A DNA stretch of 17,694 nucleotides. It comes from an uncultured Clostridia bacterium. Its GTDB lineage: Bacteria; Bacillota; Clostridia; Oscillospirales; Acutalibacteraceae. The position numbers and the translations under genes are program-made. The notes below the pieces were generated by a model. That model did no database searches, was not told where the DNA came from, and was given only the letters and a program-made list of their open reading frames with translations. The stretch's first letter is position 1, and every line of letters starts with the position of its first letter. Below, piece by piece: positions 1 through 10,900 of the stretch. The stretch is taken from positions 1 to 17,694 of the forward strand of contig CAMJHI010000017.1 in assembly GCA_946405475.1 (NCBI GenBank). The letters run 5' to 3'.

Positions 1-1914
1 TTCCCCATCCGCGGCATCAACATCTCCGACGCCACCGTCATCGGCGGTGAAAGCGGCTACATCAACAAAGGTCGCCGTGTCGGCGGTCTGATCGGTGAGA
101 TTTACAGCGATTCTGTTGAGATTTCTGCAATCACACTGGATAACGTGGAAGTTTCCACCTATTATTCCAATGCAAGCTTTGCCAACCAGGTGGCTGCCTC
201 GAACGAAGGCGTGCTGACCGGTTACTTCTCACCCGACTATTTTTCCGATCCCATGGGCATCGGCGGTCTGGTCGGCGTGGCCTGGAGTGAGCAGCAGGTC
301 GATTATCCCAATGAGATCATCATCACCGACGCGCACGTTTCCAATCTTTCGGTTGGCGGTAAAAGCGCGCTGGATGATTCTTCCGAACTGTATGCTACCA
401 TGGATGCCGGCGGCATCATCGGCGCTGCGCTGCACAGCTATGATCCGATGAACCCCGAAATGATGCTGACGAGCCTGACCATCGGCGATGCGTCGACGGC
501 TGCTGACGTTACCGTGACCGATTCCAAAATCATGGCTTACGGCAACACGGGCGGCGTTGTCGGTGCTTCCAATGTCACCACGGTACTCAGCAACTGTGTT
601 GTCAGCGGTTCCGATGACAATGTGGCGCCCGAGCGCTCCGAAATGCAGGTGCTCAGCCGTTCGCTTTACTATGTCGGCGGCATTGCGGGTTATATCGGCG
701 TATCCACTTATAACATTTCCGACGCCTCCGCGATCATGTCGTCCAAAGTCGTTTACGCTTCGATCGTCGACTGCTCGGTTGAAAACGCTTATGTGGCCTC
801 TACGGAAACGTCCTACAGGGGCATCGGTGCTGCGCCGCTTCGCAATGTTGCAGTCGGCGGCATCATCGGTGGTGGCAACGGCCAGGGCTACAGCTGGGAT
901 TACAGCGATTCAACGGAAGCCTGGGATTATCTGCTGCCTTTCGTCAGCGGCTGCACGGTCGACCATAGCCGCATCGAAGGCATCATCACCGGCGGTATCG
1001 TCGGCGCCGATGCTGAGATCCGTTACTATTCTGACGACGGCACAATGTGCAATTTCCGCGACCTGATCACGAACTGCTCCGTCATCGCTTCCCGGATCAC
1101 GACGGTTGCTGATGCGACCAGACTTGCCGGCGATTGCCCGGATTCTGCTTCGTCCGATCCGATCCTGCCCTCGAACGTCGACAGCTTCATTCTGGCTTCC
1201 GGCGTTGGCGGCATCATGGGCACCAACGTCAGGTTCCATTATAATACGCTGACCATGGGCTATGATAAGACCATCTTCGATTATGCGTATCTGCACGATA
1301 CGATCATCCAGTACTGCACCGTTGACAGCAGCTCGACCGTTGAAAGCCTGCTTCCGTTCACCGAAGCGAAGACCTTCTGCACAGTGACGGTCGGCGGCGT
1401 GATCGGCACGGCCTTCACCAACACAAGTCAGAATCTTTACTACGAAAACGGCCGCTGCATGCTGCGCTATAACGAGGTCGATGCGTCTGTCCACAATTCG
1501 GCCAACCTGTCCGATACGCAGGATTTCAACCAGAATCCTTCTGTTGAAACGGAAGTCAAGGTCGGCTCCGGCGGCTTCATCGGCGCGGTCAAGGGCGGTG
1601 CCAATCAGTATCAAGGTCAGGCGGAAGCTCTGTGCTACGTGCCCGGCATCCACGTTTACACCAGCGTGTTCAACGGCCGGCTCAGCGGCGTGCGCGCGCT
1701 GGGCGGCGCGATCGGCGTGGTCAATTTTGCCTCCGATTACGATTATAACAACTATTATCCCAATGATTGGACTCAGACCGACGTTGAAAACGGCGAGCTG
1801 CCCAATTACATGCTTTACAATCTTGCGCTGGCCGGTTCCATTGCGCTGTCCGGCTCGGCGGAATCCTACACCTCCGGCAACTGCTGCGGCGGCTACGTCA
1901 TCGGTCACATCTCT
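1..1914 (+). repeat. GLUG-type protein repeats, module 1 (partial)
   Basis: About twelve GG-hydrophobic-G cores are encoded here, including VGGLIG, IGGLVG, AGGIIG, TGGVVG, VGGIAG, VGGIIG, TGGIVG, VGGIMG, VGGVIG, SGGFIG and LGGAIG, with a degenerate CGGYVIG at the end. Most alternate with Cys motifs such as SNCVV, VDCSV, SGCTV, TNCSV and QYCTV. The module begins before the window. Confidence 0.85.
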
Positions 1915-4900
1915 GCCGGTCAGAGCGACGCTTATACCTTCAATGAGTATGCGCCCTCGGTGTTCTTCTCCGCTCCTTATCAGATTTTCTACGACATCAC
2001 CTACACCTCCTTCGGCAGCGACTCTTATCTGGTGCCGTTCGGTTTCCTGAACAGCGCTATGAGCGATACCAATGAGCCTCGTCTTGACGGGATGATCTCA
2101 GGCGCCGGCTGCTATTTCGACGTTAACCTCAAGGATGACGGCAGCGGTGATCCTCGTTTCCGTGACACCGGCGCAAACACCAACCACACCTCTGACGACT
2201 ACAGCATCGACATCACAGAGGGCAGCGGCGACAGCTTCGTGATCATGGCGGCTGATCTGGCTCAGTACAACTGGCGCGGGTCTGACAACTCCGTGGCCGA
2301 GGTTACCAGCGGCTTCAATCAGGCCGGAGACAAAAAGACGGTTTTGGTCCGCGGTAAGCGGTTCGGTGCCGTTCTGGTCTCCATCCCGTTCGTCGGCTAT
2401 TTGAGCGACGGTTCCGCCGACGGCGCGTGGAGCAGCAAAGAGGTCTTCATTCCCTGCGGCTTCCGTTATGAGTCGCCCACACAGGCGCCGCTGACAACAG
2501 CCACCAACGTCTCGACGAATGAAACCTATTATCTGATCCAGTCGCCGTATGACATGAGCGTCATTGGCTACAACATCTCAACGCCCAACGGCATCACCGT
2601 GAACAAAGCGCTTTCGGCGCAGGCGATGTCCCGCCACTATGCGCTCTATAACACGAGCGGCGCAATCGAATTCACCGACGACATGTTTGCGGCCGACGGC
2701 AGCTATCCCGGCGGTCTGACTCCGGTCGGCAAAACCAATTATCCCTTCACCGGCACCTTTGAAACGCTGCCGGAGGGCACCTATACCTTCAGCTCGACTC
2801 CCATCACGTTCTCGGGCGGCACGCCGACCTTCGGCACGGCGACGACTGAGACCGTCACCGTCGATTATGACCAACTCGGTTTTGAAAAAGTGGTCCTGCG
2901 CAACGTGAAAGTCAAGCCTGAGACCACGCAGCAGGGCGACATCGGCGCAAGCCTGTTCGGTTATGTATCCGGCGCGACCTTCCGCAATTTTGATATTGAC
3001 GGTATAAGCCTGACCGGCACCACCAACGGCAACTATCTGGGCGCCATCGCCTGCAAGGTGTTTGCGCCCGGCACGGCCAATACGCCCCCGATCACCATCG
3101 ATCACGTGGATCTGAACAACTTCACTTTCAGTGACGCGGATTACATCGGCGGTCTTGTCGGCGGTATCTTCACCAACCGCACCGATCCTTCGGTCAACAC
3201 GGCGGCTTCCGTGATCAGCAACTGCGTCATCGGCGCGGCTGACAGCGATGACGTCAAGGATTATTCCTACAGCAACAGCATCACGGCGAATCTTGGCGCC
3301 GGCGGCATTCTGGCGCATTCCAGCCAATACGCGGCCAATATCACCAACTGCGTCGTGCGCGACGTTGATATTGAGCAGATAGACGATTCGTTCGATACCA
3401 CTCAGTTCGACAGCGGCGCGGCCGGTGTTGCCATGGCTTATGCCGGCACCATGCAGAACGTCACCGTTGAGCACTGTGCCATCACCGGCGAGATCGTCGG
3501 CGGTGCCGTCATGCGCTCCTATACTTCCCAGCTTGAAGACGACTTTGCATCGGCCGGTCGTTACGGCAGCTATGCATACACAATTTCCGCGACCGAATGC
3601 TACGCCGCGTCGGCAGTTGCCATCAATACGGTTTCGGTGCTCGATTGTGACCTCGTCGGCACGAATGATACCTATAATACCGATGCATATAATGAGATCG
3701 CTCCCTGCACGGCCAGCGGCGGCATCCTCGCCCGTGTTGACGCCAACACGTCCAATCACACCATTGCCAACTGCCTGGTCGATGAAAACACCACCATCAA
3801 AGCGGTCAACGGCGTTGGCGGCATCGTCGGCTGCCTGGAAACGCCTGAATCAATCAACCTAAACACCAGATTGGCTCAGTTCGGCGTGACCGTTACGGAT
3901 TGCACCATGAAGGCCGATCTGTCCAGAACGGCTGAGAACGAAAGCAACACGGTCTACAACCGCGGCACCGGCGGCGTCATCGGTGTGTTCTATCGCTGGT
4001 CTCCGCTGATCTTCACAAAAATCAGCGGCTGCGACATCGGCGGCACCATTCACGTGGCGCGCTCGGATGCCGGTCTGGCCGGCGGCGTGGTCGGCGCAAT
4101 TTATGCGACCGGCAGGAAATATCCGGGTAATCAGCTGAGTGGTTTCCCGTCCTTTACCGATTTGGCCAACATGGCTTCCGGCGAACACTTTGTGAGCAAC
4201 TGCCTTGTGACGACTGATTTTATCAAGACCGTTTCCGGTTCTGAGGTCTCCGTCTTTAACGAAAGCTCACGCGGCGTCGGCATTGTGCTCGGTCATTACA
4301 ACATGGGCACCGAAGCTACGCCCATCCCCATTCCCGTTGTACCTACGTCCGGTGCCTACAGCGGCAGGGAACCGTTCTATCACGTCATGTTCTCCACTGC
4401 CAACTACAGCGATCCCTGTGTTGCGCTGTTCGGCTTCGATAACGCAAGCAGCCACGGCCAGTGCCTCAACGGCATTGAAAACGCCACTGCTTATTGTTAT
4501 GACGTCAACCGCGCGGCGGCCGATCCCGACAACGGCTCCTCTCACTTCACCGTCAGTCAGGACGGTTATGTTGATCTGCCCGACGTCGGTGATCAGATCG
4601 CCCGCATCAACACCAGCCCCGGCAACCGCAACGAAGCCGGTATGCTGGAGCTTTACAGCACTTCGTTCAATACGACCAACGCTTTCACGGTCACCTTTGA
4701 TTGGGGAACCGGCGCGCATGAAAACGTGCTCATGCTCGAAACGGATACAACGGATGAGAATTATTCATTCGCTGCTTCCGCGCTGCCGCACGATTTCACG
4801 CTGTCGTCCAATAACGGCTCTGTGACGAAGCAGCGTTCCTGCGAGCTTGACCACGTTGAGCTGGCCAACGGCGCGGAGTATTTCGACGTTGCCTATCCCG

Positions 4901-7900
4901 CGGGCAAGACCGCAAGCAATCCCGGCAACGACCAGGCGTTTACGCTCACGCTCAAGCCGAACACCGACCTGAACGATAAGCTGACGCTGACCGTCCACTT
5001 TGTCTATGCGAACGGTCTGAAGATGGCGTTCAACATCTTCATCAACGTGCGCGCCAGAGAGTATTGGCGACTGGATCCCGACGTCAGCGGCCTGAGCCGC
5101 ACCGTCTTCCTGGTCTTCAACGCTGCCGATCTGGCTGCGCTGCAGACGGAACTTTCGACCGACAGCGAATCCCGCGCCGATGCGTGCATCATCCAGTGCT
5201 ACGACGTGTTCTGGACCCTTTCGTCCGATTCGCCTGTGGTCGCGGCTGCCAGAGCGGCTCTGAAGGATGAGTACGACAACTATCTGACAGTCGGTCAGAT
5301 TCTGGAAGATTACATGTATAACGGCATCGTGATCGGTCAGGATATGAACGGCTATGACGAGACCCTTGATCTCGGTTCTCTTCTGGGCGACTTTGTCCGC
5401 CCGAATCCGGAATATCTGACTGACCCGACGCAGGATCCGGAAATCACCTTCCGTGATTATTTCAGCGATTATTCTTCCGCCACTGACGTGCCGATGGCTG
5501 AGATCGTCGGCGAGATCAGCGGCATCGACTTCGGCGTTTACGGCGTGCCCGGCAGCGCTGCCATCATCGATCCGTATGAGATCGAAAATGACAGCCCTGT
5601 TTCGGTTCCGTTCCGCGGCCGTTACATTACCTTAAAGAACAACCTTAAGCAAACCGATCCGCAGACTTACGAAGAGGTTCCCGTTTCCACCGGTGCGACC
5701 GAGGGCGGCGAATGCTACGCCATCTACGGCCTTGATCTCCGCGCCGAAAACGCGGTGGCCAACACCGGCAGCGACGCGCCCTATGCCGGCCTGATCGCTC
5801 AGATCGGCGGCGGCGCCATGATCGACGGGGTGCGCTTCGTCAACCCGAAGATCAGCGTGATCAACTCCTATGAAACGGCAGCCTGCGCCGGTGTGCTGGC
5901 GGGCGCTGTCAGCTTTACCGATGATGATATGGGCAACGGTTATCCCGAGCCGATCGTCCGCAACGTCAGCATCGAAGGCGAGGGTGACGGTTCCGCTTAC
6001 GTCAAGGCGATCAAGCGTGTGAACTGCGCGTCCTCAGCGGCAGGCGGCCTTGCCGGCCAGATCGTCGGCGCTCCCATCATCTATAATATCGACGTTTCCG
6101 GCATTGACGTGGTTTCTTCCTACATGGCCAATGCCCAGAGCGGCGAACAATCCACCATCCTGACCGGCGGTATTGCCGGGCGGGCCGGCGCGATCGGCAA
6201 TGCGCCGACCTTCCGTAACCTCAACGTGACCGATTGCCATGTGCTTGGCGGTCATATTGCCAACCCCGTCGGTGCGATCCGTTCTTACGGCGGCGGCATG
6301 TTCGGCATCCTGTGCGGCTCGGTCGATCTTCTCGATTCTGACCCGATCACCGGCGATCCTCTGCAGGATCCTGACACTTATGACCAGCTCCCGTCTCAGC
6401 TTTCCGAAGTCAGCGGCACGGTCGTCGGCGGCTCCTACATTTCCACAAACTACGGTTATGACCGCGACGATCAGAACAACACCGCGCTCGACATCGCAGG
6501 CGGCGTGGCCGCCCAGTCTGAGGGCGAATCCGTCGTGAAATACGTCAACGTGATCGACAGCACGATCGTCGGCGGTGAGATCGCGGGCGGCATTGTGGGT
6601 CAGATCGCCAATAAGGCGCTCGATGATTATGAAATGACGACTCTGTCGGTTTCCTTCTCCGGCGTCGGTATGCAGCTCGGCTACGCTCCCGATGACCTTT
6701 ATTCGCTGGTTCTGCTCAGCGACGAGCATCCGACTAACGTGTTGGTCGTCGGCACCAGCGGCACCACCAACCGCTTCAACACAGCGGGCGGCGTGGTCGG
6801 CAACGTGCAGAATCTCGATTATCTGCATATCGGCAGCACCAACGATGGGGAAGAGGGCGTTGACGTCAACGGCGTTGTCGGCACCTATGGTTACGACAAC
6901 CACAACCGTGAGGCTACGGCCGGCGGCATCATCGGCACCATCGCCGGTTCTGATGAATTCGGTTCTTCGCAGCTGGCCGAGTACCTTGACAAGATCCAGA
7001 TCTACGCCTCCAGCGTTCAGGGCGAAGTCAACGGGTTCAACCGTGAATCTGTGACCGCCATGAAGTGCGCCGGTTCGGCGGGCGGCATCGTGGGCAAGAT
7101 CGCCTGCGCGGCGCGCAAGACGGACATCGACAACGGCTATTACTTCATTACCGACTGCATCATGTCCGCCAAGGTCAACCTTTACAACAGCGTTTACGGC
7201 GTGGCCGTCGACTGCGCGAACAACCAGCGCAACCGCAACCGCAACACCAACGCCGGTAAGATCATCGGCCGCGCGGCCTCCGGCGCTCTGATCGACGCGA
7301 ACGTTGATCCGCTCAACGTTGCCGAAGATCTGTGGCAGGCGATCGTCGAGTATTCACCCGATGGAAATCTGGCCTTCCAATATACCTATTACAATGGGGT
7401 AGACTACGATACGACCGACTGGGTGGATGCGCTTCACTTCGCGCTGCGCGGCAGGCTGAAGGATCCGCGTCAGGGCAACAGCGTCTACTTTACCGAACAG
7501 TATTGCGCGATCAACGATTACATCGACAACGTCTACGGTTCCTCTTATCCGCAGGATATCGTGCTCTACGGCAGCCGCGATCTGTGCGTGATCGATTTTG
7601 ATCATTATACCGATATTGACGGCTACATGCAGGGCGTCCGCCTGCCTTACTTCGACTGCAACCGCATCAACCGCTATGTAGCCGATGTGGAAGACGGCGA
7701 CGGCGGCTATTATGCCGACACCTCCCTGCTTCCGGTTCAGGTACAGTCCTTCATGGTGTCCGAGGGCAACCCCGACACCGGCGATCTGGAAACGGATGAA
7801 CAGACTTACCTGGCGCAGCAGTACATTGAAAATGCGTTTATCCCGCTGGATGATGATCCGAACGCGCCGACTGAGCACTACAAATACTTCCGCTTCCGCA

Positions 7901-10900
7901 ATCCCGCCGAAGGCGGCTCGGTCACGGAACGCAAGCTTGTCTTCCGCGACGATCAGATCGACATCCTTGACATCTATGGCGAACCGGTTTCCGGCGCGTC
8001 GGCTTCGGCGGCCTATGATTCCAACACGGTCATGATGATGGATGAGGTTCTTCTTGACAGCGGCAACACGGCGTTCTACACCTACAACGTCGGCGTCATG
8101 ACCATCGACCTGCAGGAAAAGAAGGAAATGATCGGCAGCCTCGTGCTGAATTTCGATTACGGCATTCAGATGAATTCGTCCTTCACCAGCATTGAGATCG
8201 AAGGCGACGGCTCCGAGCAGAATCCTTACCTGATCCGGCAGCCCAAGCATTTCATCGTGATGCGTGCTTTGCGCAGCAACGGCATCAATGATGAAAACTA
8301 CTATAAGCAAATGAATAACATTGACATGAACATGACGGAAGACGCCAACTTCCTCAACCGTTACACGTCGCTGGAAGGCTTTGAGCCCATCGGCACGCAG
8401 GCTTCCCCGTTCTACGGCAACTTCGACGGCAACGGCTATGTTATTCAGAACTTCTACATCAACGATGAATCCACCAACGCCGCCGGCCTGTTCGGCTGCA
8501 TCGGCAAGGGGACAGAACTCAAGAACATCCACATTGAAGTGGCGGATTCACTCGTGATCCGCACTGTTGATGACGAGCGCACCGTGGTCAACGGCGGCAT
8601 CATCGGCGGCAACAACACCGGCGGTCTGGTCGGCATCGTCAAGGCTACCGGCACCGGCGAAAACGTCGCCGCTACCGTCACCAACTGCTCCGTTGCGGGC
8701 GGCAGCGTCGTCGGCGGCATGAACGTCGGCGGTCTGATCGGCGCATCGGCCGGTTCGGTCGAGCTTGACAACTGCTTCACCTCCACCACCACCGCTTCTT
8801 ATGCGGGCGTCTCCAACGTCGGCGCGCTGCTCGGCGCGGTCACAGTGGGCGACTGCACGCTTGACGGCTGCTACACGGCTGGCTTTGCCGTGGCCGGCAG
8901 CGCGAACCCGAGCGATGAGGCAGTCGGCGGTCTGGTCGGCCGGAACAGCAGTACCTGCACGCTTGAAATGACGGATTGCTTCGTTAGTGCCACCGCTTCC
9001 GGCAACACCGACAGCACTGTCGGTCTGGCAGTTGCCGCCAATGACGGCACGATCTCTTCCGGCAGCACCGGCAACACGGTCGCAGCGCTCATTCCGCGCG
9101 AAGACAGCGACAAGACCATCTACATCATCGCGCCCGGCTTCAGCAGCTCCGGCAACAACTACGAGAGCAAGATGCTCGGCGTGCTCAACGACATCAACCT
9201 GAACAATGACGATGCTTCCACCGCCATTGATTACACGAACACTTCTTATGCCGATCGGAACGATTACCTCACCTATATCCCGGCCTACTCTGAAACCGTT
9301 TACAACGGAACGGCGTCTGACGCCTACTCCGAGGCTTACCGTCACCTGATCGCGGCAGCGGTCAAGGTCGATCAGAGCAGTCAGGGTTATGACGGCGGCA
9401 CGGCGATCAATCACGTTCAGAGCGAAAACATCAAGGGCAACGGCGGTCTGCTGTATCCGCTGACCATGACCTTTGATAAGGCGACGGTGTTCACCACCTC
9501 CGTCTATGACCTGAGCGATACGGTCGAATACCCGATGGGCATTGACCTGAACCTGACCGGCAACGGCTCCAACAAGAACACCGACCTGCTGTTCAAGACC
9601 TCCACCGTTGAAAACAGCGGCAGCGTTACCAGCAGCACGGTCATTTACCGCAACATCTTCCGCAACAACGAAACGCCCGTTGCGGTCAAGTATGACGGTG
9701 AAACCTACGAAAACGGCGAGATCTATTACGATTACAACCTGCCTTACGCCGTGGCCAATCAGACCGTTTCTGTCGGCGGCAGCGACATTGCCATTGCCAG
9801 AAAGGTCATGTATCCGGTCGTGGATATCCAGGATTACGGCATCGGCAGCGACAAGATCTTCCCGATCGCAACGGCACGCCAGTTCAAGGCGCTGACCAGC
9901 ACCGGCGAATATGGCGAAGGCAGCGCAAAATTCGCCTTCCTTCGCACCACGGCGCCCGGCTACGTCGACAAGCTCGATTATCAGATGCGCGACCTCATGC
10001 TGGTGGCCGATATCGATCTGGCGACCACAGCCTTTGAACCGCTTGCCGCTTACGGCGAAAGCTTCTACGGTAACGGCCACGTGATCAGCAACATGCAGAT
10101 CAACTCCACCGGCAGCGCCGCCATGTTCACTTCGCTTCAGTCCGGCTTCATTTACGATCTGGGTCTGACGGGCGTGAACGTGACCAACACCGGCAGCGAC
10201 AGCAACACGAAAGCGGCTATGCTGGTCGCTTCCATGAATCAGGGCACGATCAGCAACTGCTTCGCCATCGGCACCGTCAAGGCGGTGAACGCCTTCAGCT
10301 CCGGCGCCGCGATCGGCGGCCTGGTCGGCTACGCCGAGGGCGGCAGCGCTCAGCAGAAGAGCGTCATCGAAAACAGTCTGGTTTCCGGCTCTGTGATCGG
10401 CTACACCGGCAACGGCGGCAGCGGCACTTCGGCGGCCGGTCTGCTCGGCAGATCGAACGGCGCGGTGAGCATGGAAAACGTGACTGTTACCACCAACGTC
10501 AACGCGAAGGACACCTACGCCATTTGCGGTGACGGCACCAACGCAACCGTATTGAATGCCGTTTACGGCGGCCAGATGACCTATGACGAAACCGCCGGCG
10601 GTCAGTATCTGATCCCCGCCGCCAACGTCACCGCGGTCGACCTTTATGCGGATGACAGCATCGGCCTGACCATCACCGGTCCCGCCATGGTCATCGCTCC
10701 GGTCCTTACCGCGCAGACCTTTGCGGCGCCCGCAAGCGGCAACTTCTCAGCAACCGGCATGACGAGCTTCGGCGACGGCTACTATCCGGTCGCCTCGGCT
10801 GTCAACTCCATCGAAACGGAAGCCTTCCTCGCCGGCGCCCGCTTCGCCGCGGCTGCGATCCAGCTCAACTATATCGGCACCACCGACGCGGTCTCCAGCG

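Noticed and set aside
145..147. GTG at 145 as the start of the giant gene
   Set aside because: The frame is open to base 1 and encodes the same repeat pattern, including VGGLIG, upstream. No ribosome site precedes the GTG. The gene is simply cut by the window edge.
910..1908. Open frame on the - strand (about 332 codons) within module 1
   Set aside because: Antisense shadow without a family pattern.
2578..3759. Long open frame on the - strand (about 393 codons)
   Set aside because: Same type of antisense shadow. The + strand frame carries the GLUG motifs and continues well beyond both edges.
8548..10080. Long open frame on the - strand (about 510 codons) opposite the giant gene
   Set aside because: It mirrors the + strand gene. 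It is a low-complexity, Asp/Val/Ala/Arg-rich translation with no recognisable domain, caused by biased codon use in a G+C-rich repeat gene.
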